This document shows positions 1 to 8,446 of a DNA stretch of 60,552 bases, piece after piece. The stretch comes from an uncultured Verrucomicrobiales bacterium (lineage in GTDB: Bacteria; Verrucomicrobiota; Verrucomicrobiia; Verrucomicrobiales; Akkermansiaceae). Every line of letters begins with the position of its first letter. The first letter of the stretch is position 1. The stretch spans positions 1-60,552 of the forward strand of contig CALCWC010000128.1 in assembly GCA_937905985.1 (NCBI GenBank). The letters are read 5' to 3'. Under the pieces are notes generated by a model. That model was not told where the DNA came from. It was given only the letters and a program-made list of their open reading frames with translations, and did no database searches. A program made the translations under genes and the position numbers.

Positions 1-54
1 CATCACGGCACCTTGTGGACTTTCACCACAGTTCGCGTATCGCGTCGGTCGTAC
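1..54 (-). mobile_element. Possible 5' end of a group II intron running off the left edge
   Basis: Read on the minus strand, the sequence right after the T-run of the ppdK terminator begins GTACGACC and contains GTGGTGAAAGTCCAC, a small stem carrying the GGTGAAAGTCC motif often seen near the 5' end of bacterial group II introns. Class C introns are known to insert just downstream of Rho-independent terminators, which fits this site. Only 54 bases are visible and the first bases differ from the usual GTGYG, so the call is tentative. A clearer intron 3' end lies on the same strand at 60502-60552. Confidence 0.3.
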
Positions 55-56
55 GG

Positions 57-89
57 AAAAAGCCCGCCTGGCGAAACGCCGGACGGGCT
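57..89 (-). terminator. Rho-independent terminator of ppdK
   Basis: A 13-pair hairpin (one mismatch, one G-T pair, AAA/TTT loop at 74-76) is followed on the minus strand by five T. It lies about 75 bases after the ppdK stop, beyond a copy of the composite repeat. Confidence 0.8.
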
Positions 90-95
90 TTGTGA

Positions 96-160
96 ATTTC
101 CCGCGCGCAGCGCGGCTCACTTTACAAATTGCCAATCGTCAATAGTCAATTGTAAATTCC
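96..160 (-). repeat. Composite repeat, copy A (GC hairpin plus AT heptamers)
   Basis: A GC-rich hairpin (CCGCG/CGCGG at 101-115) is followed by an AT-rich array at 121-160 built from heptamers close to AATTGTA, AATCGTC and AATTGTC. It lies between the ppdK stop codon and the ppdK terminator, so it would be transcribed as 3' UTR. Four further copies lie at 31808, 32194, 50969 and 57510, all in the same orientation. Confidence 0.65.
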
Positions 161-161
161 T

Positions 162-2876
162 TTAGTCCTTTTCCTCTTCCAACGCGGCCTGGGCGGCGGC
201 GATGCGGGCGGTGGGCACGCGGTAGGGGGAACAGGAAACGTAGGTGAGGCCGAGCTTGTGGCAGAACTTCACGGAGGCGGGGTCGCCGCCGTGTTCGCCG
301 CAGATGCCGATCTTCATCTTGGGGCGGGTGCTGCGGCCCTTCTCCACGCCGATGCGCATGAGCGCGCCAACGCCACCCTGGTCAATGCTGGCGAAGACGT
401 TGCGGGGGATGATTTCCAGATTCTGGTAGATGCCGAGGAAGGCACCGGCATCGTCTCGGCTCATGCCGAGGCCGGTCTGGGTGAGGTCGTTGGTGCCGAA
501 GGAGAAGAACTCCGCGGTCTGGGCGATTTCATCCGCCGTGACACAGGCGCGGGGGATCTCAATCATGGTGCCGACCTTGTAGGAGATGCTGCGGCCCTTG
601 GCTGCGAAGACCTCCTTGGCGACGCGGTCGATGATTTCCTTCTGGAGGTCGAGCTCACGCTTGAAGGAGACGAGGGGGACCATGATTTCGGGGTGGACCT
701 CCACGCCGTCCTCCTCCTGGACCTCGATGGCGGCCTCCAGGATGGCGCGGGCCTGCATCTCGGTGATTTCAGGGTAGGCGATGCCGAGGCGGCAGCCGCG
801 GTGGCCGAGCATGGGGTTGAACTCATGCAGCTCTGAGACGCGGCGCATGATGAGCTCCACGGGCATGTTCATCTTGTGGGCCAGGTCCAGCTGCTGCTCC
901 TTGGTCTGGGGCAGGAACTCGTGCAGGGGCGGGTCCAGCAGGCGGATGGTGCCGGGGCGGCCGGCCAGGGTCTTGAAGATGCCCTTGAAGTCGCTCTTCT
1001 GGAAAGGCAGCAGCTTGTCCACGGCCTCCTTGCGGTCGTCGATGCGCTCGGAGAGAATCATGCGGCGCATGAAGTCGATGCGGTTGCCGCTGAAGAACAT
1101 GTGTTCCGTGCGGCAGAGGCCGATACCGACGGCGCCGAAGGCAACGGCCACGGCGGCCTGCTCCGGGGAGTCTGCATTGGTGCGGACCTGCAGCTTGGTG
1201 GCCTTCTCACACCACTCCATCACGCGGGCGAAGTTGCGGTAGCTGCGGCTGTTCTCCGGCTTGCGGGTCTTGTTGATGAGCACCTGGATGATGGAGCTGG
1301 GCGCGGTGGGCAGCTTGCCGGCGTACACGAGGCCGGCGGTGCCGTCCAGCGAGAGGTAGTCGCCCTCGTTGTAGACCGTGCCGGCGATGGTGATGGTGCG
1401 CGCCTGATAGTCGATTTCCAAATCCTGCACGCCGCACACGCAGACCTTGCCCATCTGGCGGGCCACCAGGGCGGCGTGGCTGGAAAGGCCGCCGCGGGCG
1501 GTGAGGATGCCTTCCGCGGCAATCATGCCGCGCAGGTCTTCCGGGGAGGTCTCCAGACGCACCAGCAGCACCTTCTCGCCACGCTTGGTGGCATCAATGC
1601 AGCGCGCCGCGTTCAGGTAGATGCGGCCGGAAGCTGCACCGGGGCCGGCGTTTAGGCCGTGGGCAATCACCTTGGCCTCCGCGGCAGCCTTCTCGTCGAA
1701 CACGGGCGCGAGCACCTGGTCCACCTGGTCGGCGGGGATGCGCTTCACGGCGGTCTTCCAGTCGATGAGCCCCTCGCGCTCCATCTCGCAGGCGATGCGG
1801 AAGGCGGCGATGCCGGTGCGCTTGCCGTTACGGGTCTGGAGCATGTAGACCTTGCGGTCCTGGATGGTGAACTCGAAGTCCTGCATGTCGCGGAAGTGGT
1901 CCTCCAGCTTCTTGCGGATGGAGCAAAGCTCCTCGTAGGCGGATGGCATAACCTCCGCGAGCTTGGAGACGGGGTCGGGCGTGCGCACGCCGGCCACCAC
2001 GTCCTCGCCCTGGGCATTCATGAGGAACTCGCCGTAGAACTCGTTGACACCAACCGCGGGGTTGCGGGTGAAGGCCACGCCGGAGCCGGACTCGTTGGAG
2101 GTGTTGCCGAAGACCATGCACTGCACGTTGACGGCGGTGCCCCATTCTGCGGGAATGCCGTACTTCTGGCGGTAGGTGATGGCGCGCTCGTTGTTCCATG
2201 AGCCGAACACCGCGCCGATGGCGCCCTGCAGCTGCTCCCACGGGTCTGAGGGGAAAGCATGCCCGGTGCGCAGCAGCACCAGCTTCTTGAAGCGCTTCAC
2301 CAGCTCCTGGCAATCCTCTGCCGTGAGCTGGGCATCGGAGATGTTCTTGCCGTAGCGCTCCACCTTCACCGCGTGGATGACGCTCTCAAACGGCTCCAGG
2401 TCCTCGCCGTCCTCCTTCTGCACGCCCAGCACCACGTCGCCGTACATCTGCACGAAGCGGCGGTAGCAGTCCCACGCAAAGCGCGGGTTGCCCGTGGCCT
2501 CTGCCATGGCCTTCACCGTATCATCGTTCAGGCCCAGGTTCAAAATCGTGTCCATCATGCCGGGCATGGACTCGCGGGCGCCGCTGCGCACGGAAACCAG
2601 CAGCGGCATCTCGTCCGAGGCGCCGAACTTGTGGCCCACCAGCTTCTCCATGCGGGCAATGCCCTCATGCACCAGACCATCCAGCTCCGCGGGGTAGCTC
2701 TTGTCATGGTCATAGTAGTACGTGCACACTTCCGTGGTGATGGTGAACCCCGGAGGCACCGGCAGGCCGATGCGGGCCATTTCCGCCAGGTTGGCGCCCT
2801 TGCCGCCCAGGAGAGGTTTCATGTTTCCGTTTCCATCGGCGCTTCCGCCGCCAAAATGATATACTATCTTTTCCAT
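162..2876 (-). CDS. ppdK: Pyruvate, phosphate dikinase
   Basis: This enzyme interconverts pyruvate, ATP and Pi with phosphoenolpyruvate, AMP and PPi in the cytoplasm, at the glycolysis/gluconeogenesis node. The 904-residue length is normal for the family. The N-terminal ATP-grasp region starts with GGKGANLAEM. The phosphohistidine loop GGLSSHAALVARQMGK lies near residue 463, and the C-terminal PEP-binding barrel carries GICGEHGGDPASVKFC near residue 860 with the catalytic Cys further on. The loop has Ser where GGMTSH enzymes have Thr. The start ATG has an AAGGA Shine-Dalgarno motif 4 bases upstream, one of only two clear ones I found in the window. It diverges from nagB. Identification is secure; the preferred direction cannot be read from sequence. 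Confidence 0.97.
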   Translation of the reverse strand: MEKIVYHFGGGSADGNGNMKPLLGGKGANLAEMARIGLPVPPGFTITTEVCTYYYDHDKSYPAELDGLVHEGIARMEKLVGHKFGASDEMPLLVSVRSGARESMPGMMDTILNLGLNDDTVKAMAEATGNPRFAWDCYRRFVQMYGDVVLGVQKEDGEDLEPFESVIHAVKVERYGKNISDAQLTAEDCQELVKRFKKLVLLRTGHAFPSDPWEQLQGAIGAVFGSWNNERAITYRQKYGIPAEWGTAVNVQCMVFGNTSNESGSGVAFTRNPAVGVNEFYGEFLMNAQGEDVVAGVRTPDPVSKLAEVMPSAYEELCSIRKKLEDHFRDMQDFEFTIQDRKVYMLQTRNGKRTGIAAFRIACEMEREGLIDWKTAVKRIPADQVDQVLAPVFDEKAAAEAKVIAHGLNAGPGAASGRIYLNAARCIDATKRGEKVLLVRLETSPEDLRGMIAAEGILTARGGLSSHAALVARQMGKVCVCGVQDLEIDYQARTITIAGTVYNEGDYLSLDGTAGLVYAGKLPTAPSSIIQVLINKTRKPENSRSYRNFARVMEWCEKATKLQVRTNADSPEQAAVAVAFGAVGIGLCRTEHMFFSGNRIDFMRRMILSERIDDRKEAVDKLLPFQKSDFKGIFKTLAGRPGTIRLLDPPLHEFLPQTKEQQLDLAHKMNMPVELIMRRVSELHEFNPMLGHRGCRLGIAYPEITEMQARAILEAAIEVQEEDGVEVHPEIMVPLVSFKRELDLQKEIIDRVAKEVFAAKGRSISYKVGTMIEIPRACVTADEIAQTAEFFSFGTNDLTQTGLGMSRDDAGAFLGIYQNLEIIPRNVFASIDQGGVGALMRIGVEKGRSTRPKMKIGICGEHGGDPASVKFCHKLGLTYVSCSPYRVPTARIAAAQAALEEEKD

Positions 2877-2918
2877 ATTTTCCTTCTTTCTCAGTTAATG
2901 CAGTCTCGCGTGCGCGCA

Positions 2919-2946
2919 AGGTATAGGAACACCTCCCTTTTGTCAA
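2919..2946 (-). promoter_or_regulatory. Probable ppdK promoter
   Basis: TTGACA at 2941-2946 and a TATACC/ATACCT -10 at about 2919-2925 (spacer 15-16) lie 43 bases before the start codon. Unlike most genes here, ppdK therefore has a true leader with a Shine-Dalgarno site. Confidence 0.6.
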
Positions 2947-2999
2947 GCGCTTTCCATGTCCTCCCGGCAAGGCCAACACCGCGGCGTGCAAGAAAAAGC

Positions 3000-3028
3000 T
3001 TCACATGGCGGGGGCTACATGGTAGACT
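3000..3028 (+). promoter_or_regulatory. Probable nagB promoter
   Basis: TTCACA and TAGACT are separated by 17 bases. Transcription would start near 3035, giving a leader of about 60 bases that contains the hairpin at 3039-3069. Confidence 0.5.
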
Positions 3029-3038
3029 GGTGGTGTAC

Positions 3039-3069
3039 GGGAGAGGGGGGGCTGTTGCCCTCCCCTCCC
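3039..3069 (+). promoter_or_regulatory. Strong hairpin in the nagB leader
   Basis: A G-rich arm (3039-3051) pairs with a C-rich arm (3058-3069), giving about 12 pairs with one bulged A and a 6-base loop. It ends 26 bases before the nagB start. There is no T-run after it, so it is not a standard terminator. It could be a regulatory or mRNA-stabilising element. Confidence 0.4.
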
Positions 3070-3095
3070 GCTGCACCAACCCATCATCTAGCACC

Positions 3096-3890
3096 ATGCG
3101 CGTTATTATCGAACCCGATTACGACAAGCTGTCCGCCTGGGCCGCCGACTATGTGGCCAAGCGGATCATCGAAGCCAACCCCACGCCGGAGAAGCCCTTC
3201 AAGCTCGGCTGCCCCACGGGGTCTTCACCCCTCGGCCTCTACAGGGCCCTCATCAAGAAGTACGAGGCTGGCGAGCTCTCCTTCGAGAACGTCGTCACCT
3301 TCAACATGGACGAATACGTTGCCCTGCCCGAGGAGCACCCCGAGTCCTACCACTCCTTCATGTGGACCAACTTCTTCTCCCACATCAACATCAAGAAGGA
3401 GAACGTACACATCCTCAACGGCAACGCCGCAGACCTGAAGAAGGAATGCGAGGACTACGAGAAGGCCATTGTGGAAGCCGGCGGCATCGACCTGTTCATG
3501 GGCGGCGTGGGTCCTGACGGCCACCTGGCCTTCAACGAGCCCGGTTCCTCCCTGACCGCCCCCACGCACATCGAGTCCCTGACCACGGACACCATCATCG
3601 CCAACAGCCGATTCTTCGACAATGACGTGAACAAGGTGCCCAAGCAGGCCCTGACCGTGGGCATCGGCACCGTGATGGCCGCCAAGGAGGTCCTGCTGGT
3701 GTGCAACGGCCACCACAAGTCCCGCGCGCTCGCCCACATCATCGACGGCAGCGTCTCCCACAAGTGGACGGCCTCCGCCCTGCAGATGCACCCCGCCGCC
3801 ATCATCGTGTGCGACGAGGCCGCTTGCGGCGAGCTGAAGGTGGACACCTACAAGTACTACCTGGACAAGGAGCGCGACAACCTTATCTAA
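3096..3890 (+). CDS. nagB: Glucosamine-6-phosphate deaminase
   Basis: Converts glucosamine-6-phosphate to fructose-6-phosphate and ammonia, the last step that feeds N-acetylglucosamine into glycolysis. The 264 residues align without gaps to the E. coli active site: Asp72 in NMDEY, and Asp141, His143 and Glu148 in GPDGHLAFNEPGS. Two residues that bind the allosteric activator in E. coli NagB (Arg158 and Lys160) are His158 and Glu160 here, so this enzyme may lack GlcNAc-6-P activation. The gene has its own promoter, a structured leader and a strong terminator, so it is probably monocistronic. It fits with the hexosaminidase at 27.9 kb. No Shine-Dalgarno motif is seen. Confidence 0.96.
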   Translation: MRVIIEPDYDKLSAWAADYVAKRIIEANPTPEKPFKLGCPTGSSPLGLYRALIKKYEAGELSFENVVTFNMDEYVALPEEHPESYHSFMWTNFFSHINIKKENVHILNGNAADLKKECEDYEKAIVEAGGIDLFMGGVGPDGHLAFNEPGSSLTAPTHIESLTTDTIIANSRFFDNDVNKVPKQALTVGIGTVMAAKEVLLVCNGHHKSRALAHIIDGSVSHKWTASALQMHPAAIIVCDEAACGELKVDTYKYYLDKERDNLI

Positions 3891-3908
3891 TCACCGCTTC
3901 CCATCAAG

Positions 3909-3945
3909 CGCCCCCGTCCGTGATTCTGCGGGCGGGGGCGTTTTT
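3909..3945 (+). terminator. Rho-independent terminator of nagB
   Basis: A 12-pair hairpin (3909-3920 with 3929-3940, one G-T pair) is followed by TTTTTG. Confidence 0.9.
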
Positions 3946-3982
3946 GTTTGGAGCGCTGACGCCCTGCACACCTGAAAACGCC

Positions 3983-4011
3983 TTTACTTTGGGCGTGAGG
4001 CGGGTTAGAAT
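3983..4011 (+). promoter_or_regulatory. trmB operon promoter
   Basis: TTTACT and TAGAAT with a 17-base spacer. The -10 overlaps an upstream in-frame ATG at 4010, so the usable start is the ATG at 4022, 10 bases after the -10. Confidence 0.6.
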
Positions 4012-4021
4012 GCGGAAAAGA

Positions 4022-4609
4022 ATGGACACCGCGTTCGTACCAGAGAACTACTTTGCGCGCTACAGCGTGCCTGAGATATTCGGCACGGGGGAGGCGTGCG
4101 AGGTGGATTTGGGATGCGGGGACGGGGGCTTCCTGCTGGAGATGGCGGCGCACTACCCGGAGCGGAATTTCCTGGGAGTGGAGCGTCTTCTGGGGCGCAT
4201 CCGCAAGGTGTGCCGGGATGCGGAGAAGCGCGGGCTGGCGAATGTTCGCGGGCTGCGCGTGGAGAGCCGCTACTTCCTGGAGTGGATGATGGCTCCCGGC
4301 AGCATCAGCCGCCTGCACTACCTTTTCCCGGACCCCTGGCCCAAGGAGAAGCACCACAAGAACCGGCTGGTGCAGGAGAGCTTCATCCCCGTGCTGCACC
4401 GAGCGCTGGCGGAGGAGGGCGAGATGCTGTTCAAGACCGACCACGAGGAATATTTCCAGTGGGTGTGCGAACTGATGGAGGCCTCTCCCCTGTTCACCCG
4501 CGCGGAGTGGAACGCCGATTTCTACCCCAAGACCGATTTCCAGAAGCAATGGGAGGCCATGGGCAAGCCCATTTTTGCCGCCAGATTCATCAAGAGCCAT
4601 GTCGTTTGA
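4022..4609 (+). CDS. trmB: tRNA (guanine-N7-)-methyltransferase
   Basis: Methylates G46 of tRNA using S-adenosylmethionine. The SAM-binding motif VDLGCGDGG lies near residues 28-36. The family signature FPDPWPKEKHHKNRL lies at 102-116, followed by FKTDHEEY. The 195-residue length is slightly short for the family. I chose the ATG at 4022 because the in-frame ATG at 4010 lies inside the predicted -10 box. The 3' end overlaps tgt by 11 bases, so the two are translationally coupled and lead a trmB-tgt-yajC group. Confidence 0.92.
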   Translation: MDTAFVPENYFARYSVPEIFGTGEACEVDLGCGDGGFLLEMAAHYPERNFLGVERLLGRIRKVCRDAEKRGLANVRGLRVESRYFLEWMMAPGSISRLHYLFPDPWPKEKHHKNRLVQESFIPVLHRALAEEGEMLFKTDHEEYFQWVCELMEASPLFTRAEWNADFYPKTDFQKQWEAMGKPIFAARFIKSHVV

Positions 4610-5729
4610 TTTACACAGCACGGATCCCTCCGGTGCCCGCCTGGGCACCCTGCACCTACCCCACGGGGATGTGCAGACGCCCATCTTCATGCCCGTGGGC
4701 ACGCAGGGCACGGTGAAGACCCTGCACCCCGCCGAATTGGAGGAACTGGGCGCGCAAATCATTCTGGGCAACACCTACCACCTCTGCCTGCGCCCCGGCG
4801 ACGAATCCATCCGCAACCTGGGCGGGCTGCACACCTTCGCCGGCTGGAACAAGCCCATGCTCACGGACAGCGGCGGCTTCCAGGTGTGGAGCCTTGCCAA
4901 GCTGCGTAAAATCACGGAGGAGGGCGTGCGCTTCTGCAACCACATCGACGGCGCGTACATGATGCTCTCCCCGGAGCGCAGCATGGAAATCCAGGCCAAC
5001 CTGGGCAGTGATATCGCCATGCTGTTCGACGAGTGCCCGCCCTACCCCTGCGACCGCAGGTACGCGGAGAAATCCCTGGGCTACACGCTGCGTTGGGCCA
5101 AGCGCTGCAAGGCTTGGGTGGACGAGCACCAACCCATGAGCGGACCCGGCCTGCAGCAGCATTTCGGCATTGTGCAGGGCTCCGTGTACGCGGATCTCCG
5201 CAAGGCCTGCGCGGAGGAGCTCGCCGCCATGGACTTCGACGGCTACGCCATCGGCGGCGTCTCCGTGGGCGAGCCGGAGGAGGAGATGCTCCGCGCCATT
5301 GAGAACACCGCCCCCCACCTGCCGCAAGACAAGGCGCGCTACGCCATGGGCCTGGGCACCCCCGTGCAAATCCTGGAGATGATCGAGCGCGGGGTGGACA
5401 TGTTCGACTGCGTGATGCCCACGCGCCTGGCGCGCCACGGCATCGCCATGACGCCGGACGGCCCCATGCACATCAAGAACGAGCGCTGGAAGAACGACAC
5501 CAAGCCCATCGACCCCGAGGGGCATCCGCACGTGAACCGCTTCTCTCGCGCGGCGGTGCGGCACTTCTTCCGCGCGGGGGAGATGCTGGCACTGCGCCTG
5601 CTCTCCTTCCAGAACCTCCACTTCTACCTCCGGCTCATGGCGCAAGCGAGAAGCGCCATCGCGGCCGGTCAATTCGCTGCCTTCAAGAGCAGCTTCATCT
5701 CGCGATACCAAGCTAACGACATACAATGA
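4599..5729 (+). CDS. tgt: tRNA-guanine transglycosylase with the zinc site missing
   Basis: Exchanges G34 of GUN-anticodon tRNAs for preQ1 in queuosine synthesis. The catalytic acid Asp90 (DSGGFQVWSL) and nucleophile Asp270 (MFDCVMPTR) are intact, as are FDECPPYP and GGVSVGEP. At 376 residues it is full length. The usual zinc site is absent: where bacterial enzymes read DPECxCYTC, this one has DPEGHPHVN (about 306-314), and the fourth ligand His is Gln338. The fold after the site (RFSRAAVRHFF, LHFYLRLM) is otherwise conserved. queF and queC lie 3-5 kb downstream. The start overlaps trmB and the stop overlaps the yajC ATG (ATGA). Confidence 0.93.
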   Translation: MSFDLHSTDPSGARLGTLHLPHGDVQTPIFMPVGTQGTVKTLHPAELEELGAQIILGNTYHLCLRPGDESIRNLGGLHTFAGWNKPMLTDSGGFQVWSLAKLRKITEEGVRFCNHIDGAYMMLSPERSMEIQANLGSDIAMLFDECPPYPCDRRYAEKSLGYTLRWAKRCKAWVDEHQPMSGPGLQQHFGIVQGSVYADLRKACAEELAAMDFDGYAIGGVSVGEPEEEMLRAIENTAPHLPQDKARYAMGLGTPVQILEMIERGVDMFDCVMPTRLARHGIAMTPDGPMHIKNERWKNDTKPIDPEGHPHVNRFSRAAVRHFFRAGEMLALRLLSFQNLHFYLRLMAQARSAIAAGQFAAFKSSFISRYQANDIQ

Positions 5730-6052
5730 ACACCATGTTATTCCTGGCAGACGGCGCCCCGCAGGGCGGTGGCATGAGCGGCATCATCTCTATTGTCCTC
5801 ATCTTCGTCATCATGTACTTCATCCTCTTCCGCCCCCAGCAGAAGCAGCAGAAGGAGCTCCGCGAGCGGCAGAACAACCTCAAGGTCGGTGACAAGGTGG
5901 TCACCGCAGGCGGTATCTACGGCATCATCCGCGAGGTGATGGACGCCGCCGTCAAGCTGGAAATCGCCCCCAACACCGTCATCAAGATCGCCAAGACCAG
6001 CATCGTCTCCCTGGTGAACAAGGACGGTTCCGCGGAAATCCCGCAGAAGTGA
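5726..6052 (+). CDS. yajC: Sec translocon accessory subunit YajC
   Basis: A small inner-membrane protein that works with SecDF. Its 108 residues have one membrane segment (about 18-36, GIISIVLIFVIMYFILFRP), followed by the typical QQKQQKELRERQ stretch and the VGDKVVTAGGIYG beta domain. The gene starts within the tgt stop codon (ATGA overlap); tgt-yajC is a common bacterial pairing. A second in-frame ATG lies four codons in. Confidence 0.93.
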   Translation: MNTMLFLADGAPQGGGMSGIISIVLIFVIMYFILFRPQQKQQKELRERQNNLKVGDKVVTAGGIYGIIREVMDAAVKLEIAPNTVIKIAKTSIVSLVNKDGSAEIPQK

Positions 6053-6079
6053 TTTTTCCAATCGCGTTTCCCGCGAAAC

Positions 6080-6964
6080 GTGCAAGAGGTCTACACAGCG
6101 GACGCCGCACTGGCGGCTGACACCGCGTCTTACGCTGCGCGGCTGGCGGTGGTGGGCAATCCCATTGCCCATTCCCGCTCGCCGCAGATGCAGCTGGCCG
6201 CGTTGCGCGCCGCCGGAATTCCCGGCACCTATGTGCGCGTGCTGGCGGAACGCGAGGGAAACGACTTCGAGCGCACCCTCTCCTCCCTGCAGCGCATGGG
6301 GTTCTGCGGGCTGAACGTCACCGTGCCGTTCAAGTACCGCGCCTATGCCGCCGCAGATTGCAGCGGCGACCCGCTGGCTACCCTCTGCGGCAGCTGCAAC
6401 ACCCTGGCCTGGCGCAACCGGTGGGTGGGCTGGAACACAGACGGCCCCGGGTTCGCCCGCGCCATCCGCGAATGGTGCGGGAGCGAGCTCTCGGAGCTGC
6501 GCATCGTGCTCATGGGAGCATGCGGCGGCGCGGGCAGCGCGCTCGCCTGCCAATGCGCCCTCGCCGGCTGCAGGCAGCTCACGCTGGTGAACCGCCCCAA
6601 GCCCGCCCTGCAGGAACTGGAGAGAAAACTCTCCCCCCACGCTCCCGTGCAGGCCGTGGCCGTGGGTGAGGACGACGCTCGCCGCGCCGCCGTGCAGCAG
6701 GCCGATCTGGTGGTGAACGCCACCTCGCTCGGTCTCAACGAGGGCGATGAGCTGCCCCTGCCCGCGGATTGGCTCACCCCGCGCCAATGGGTGTACGACA
6801 TTGTCACCCACCCCACTCCCCTCCAGGCCGCCGCCCGCGAACGCGGCTGCCAAGCCGCCGACGGCCGCGCCATGCTCCTCTGGCAAGGCGCCTTCGCCTT
6901 TGAAAAATGGTTCGGCTCCCTGCCCGACACCGCCGCCATGCGCGCCGCGTTGGAGAATTGCTAA
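6080..6964 (+). CDS. aroE: Shikimate dehydrogenase
   Basis: NADP-dependent reduction of 3-dehydroshikimate to shikimate for aromatic amino acid synthesis. Substrate-site motifs are VVGNPIAHSRSP near residues 24-35 and NVTVPFKYRA with the catalytic Lys. NTDGPGF, the dinucleotide loop MGACGGAGSA, NATSLG and MLLWQGAFAFEKW near the C-terminus follow. I used the GTG at 6080 because no ATG precedes the first motif. A 6-base inverted repeat (CGTTTC/GAAACG at 6065-6080) ends on the first base of that GTG and could hide the start. It follows yajC by 27 bases and may be part of its operon. Confidence 0.9.
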   Translation: MQEVYTADAALAADTASYAARLAVVGNPIAHSRSPQMQLAALRAAGIPGTYVRVLAEREGNDFERTLSSLQRMGFCGLNVTVPFKYRAYAAADCSGDPLATLCGSCNTLAWRNRWVGWNTDGPGFARAIREWCGSELSELRIVLMGACGGAGSALACQCALAGCRQLTLVNRPKPALQELERKLSPHAPVQAVAVGEDDARRAAVQQADLVVNATSLGLNEGDELPLPADWLTPRQWVYDIVTHPTPLQAAARERGCQAADGRAMLLWQGAFAFEKWFGSLPDTAAMRAALENC

Positions 6965-6987
6965 CGCGTGGATGATACAGACGGGCA

Positions 6988-7016
6988 TTGACATGCGCGC
7001 GCGCGTGGGGCATACT
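6988..7016 (+). promoter_or_regulatory. cysS operon promoter, leaderless type
   Basis: Perfect TTGACA, 17-base spacer, CATACT, then only GCGGGC before the ATG. The expected transcription start falls on or next to the start codon. Confidence 0.7.
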
Positions 7017-7022
7017 GCGGGC

Positions 7023-8444
7023 ATGTTAAACCTATACGATACACAGTCGGGGGCAATGAAGCCCGTGGAGGCGGAAGACGGCAAGACGCTGCGCTTCTAC
7101 TGTTGCGGACCGACGGTGTACGCGGCGGCGCACATCGGCAATTTCCGCACGTTTGTGGTGCAGGACGTGTTCCGGCGCGTGGTGGAGCTTGGCGGGTTGC
7201 GCACCAAGCATGTGCGCAACATCACGGACGTGGATGACAAGACCATCCGCAATTCCCAGGCGCAGGGCATACCGCTGCAGGAATACACGGCGAAGTGGAC
7301 GGAGAAGTTCCATGAGGACTGCGCGGCGCTCAACTGCCTGGTGCCGCATGTGGAGCCGAGCGCCGTGGGCCACATTGCCGAGCAGCTCGACATTGTGCAG
7401 AAGCTCATGGAGAAGGGCCACGCCTACCAGAGCGAGGACGGCTCCGTGTACTTCCGCATCTCATCCTACGCCGACTACGGCAAGCTGGCGCACCTGGACC
7501 GCCAGACCCTCGATTTGGGCAAGACCGCGGAAACGCGCGCCGACGTGGACGAGTACGACAAGGACAGCGTGGCGGATTTCGTGCTGTGGAAGGCGCGCCG
7601 CCCGGAGGACGGCCCCAACTACTGGGACTCCCCGTGGGGCGAGGGCCGCCCCGGCTGGCACCTGGAGTGCTCCGCCATGAGCCACAAGTACCTCGGCGAC
7701 ACGTTTGACCTGCATTCCGGCGGCGTGGACCTGGTGTTCCCGCACCATGAGAACGAGATAGCGCAGAGCCGCTGCGCATGCGGCGGAGAGAGCGCGCGCC
7801 ACTGGTTCCACGTGACGCACCTGCTGGTGGACGGGGCGAAGATGAGCAAGAGCCTGGGCAACATGTACACGCTGGACCAGCTGCAGGAGATGGGCTACGC
7901 GCCCGCCGCCCTGCGCTATGTGCTGGCGGGTGCCTACTACCGCCGCCCGCTCAACTTCACCCTCGCCGGCATGAAGGACGCCACCAGCGCCCTCAACAAG
8001 CTCGGCCGCTTCGACAAGGAGCTCGCCAAGGCCGCAGGAAACGCCGCCAAGGAACCCACCTACCGCGACCTCATCAAGAACCGCCCGGAGGCCGGCCCGT
8101 TCCAGCCCGCATGGGACAGCTTGGAAGACGACCTCAACACGCCGGAGGCCCTGGGCCACGTGTTCAGCGCCATCAAGGGCGTGAAGCCCGCGGAGATGGA
8201 CGCCACACAGGCCACCGAGCTGTGGCGGCAGTTCCGCCTCATCACAGAGGCGCTGGGCTTGCAGCTGCCGGATCCCGATGCGGATATCGAGGTGCCGGAG
8301 GACATCCGCGCCATTGCGGAGGAGCGCTGGGCCGCCCGCGCCGCCAAGGACTGGGCGAAGGCGGACGAGCTGCGCGCCAAGCTCGCTGAGCTCGGCTGGG
8401 GCATGAAGGACGGCAAGGAAGAATACAAACTGACCAAAATCTGA
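7023..8444 (+). CDS. cysS: Cysteinyl-tRNA synthetase
   Basis: Charges tRNA-Cys. A class I synthetase of 473 residues. Zinc and active-site motifs are FYCCGPTVY near residue 27, WHLECSAM and FPHHENEIAQS. The HIGH-like sequence is AHIGN and the KMSKS loop is AKMSKSLGN. It is the first gene of a tight run, with queF starting 2 bases after its stop and all following gaps under 10 bases. The start codon sits 6 bases after the -10 box, with no room for a ribosome-binding site. Confidence 0.97.
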   Translation: MLNLYDTQSGAMKPVEAEDGKTLRFYCCGPTVYAAAHIGNFRTFVVQDVFRRVVELGGLRTKHVRNITDVDDKTIRNSQAQGIPLQEYTAKWTEKFHEDCAALNCLVPHVEPSAVGHIAEQLDIVQKLMEKGHAYQSEDGSVYFRISSYADYGKLAHLDRQTLDLGKTAETRADVDEYDKDSVADFVLWKARRPEDGPNYWDSPWGEGRPGWHLECSAMSHKYLGDTFDLHSGGVDLVFPHHENEIAQSRCACGGESARHWFHVTHLLVDGAKMSKSLGNMYTLDQLQEMGYAPAALRYVLAGAYYRRPLNFTLAGMKDATSALNKLGRFDKELAKAAGNAAKEPTYRDLIKNRPEAGPFQPAWDSLEDDLNTPEALGHVFSAIKGVKPAEMDATQATELWRQFRLITEALGLQLPDPDADIEVPEDIRAIAEERWAARAAKDWAKADELRAKLAELGWGMKDGKEEYKLTKI

Positions 8445-8446
8445 TT

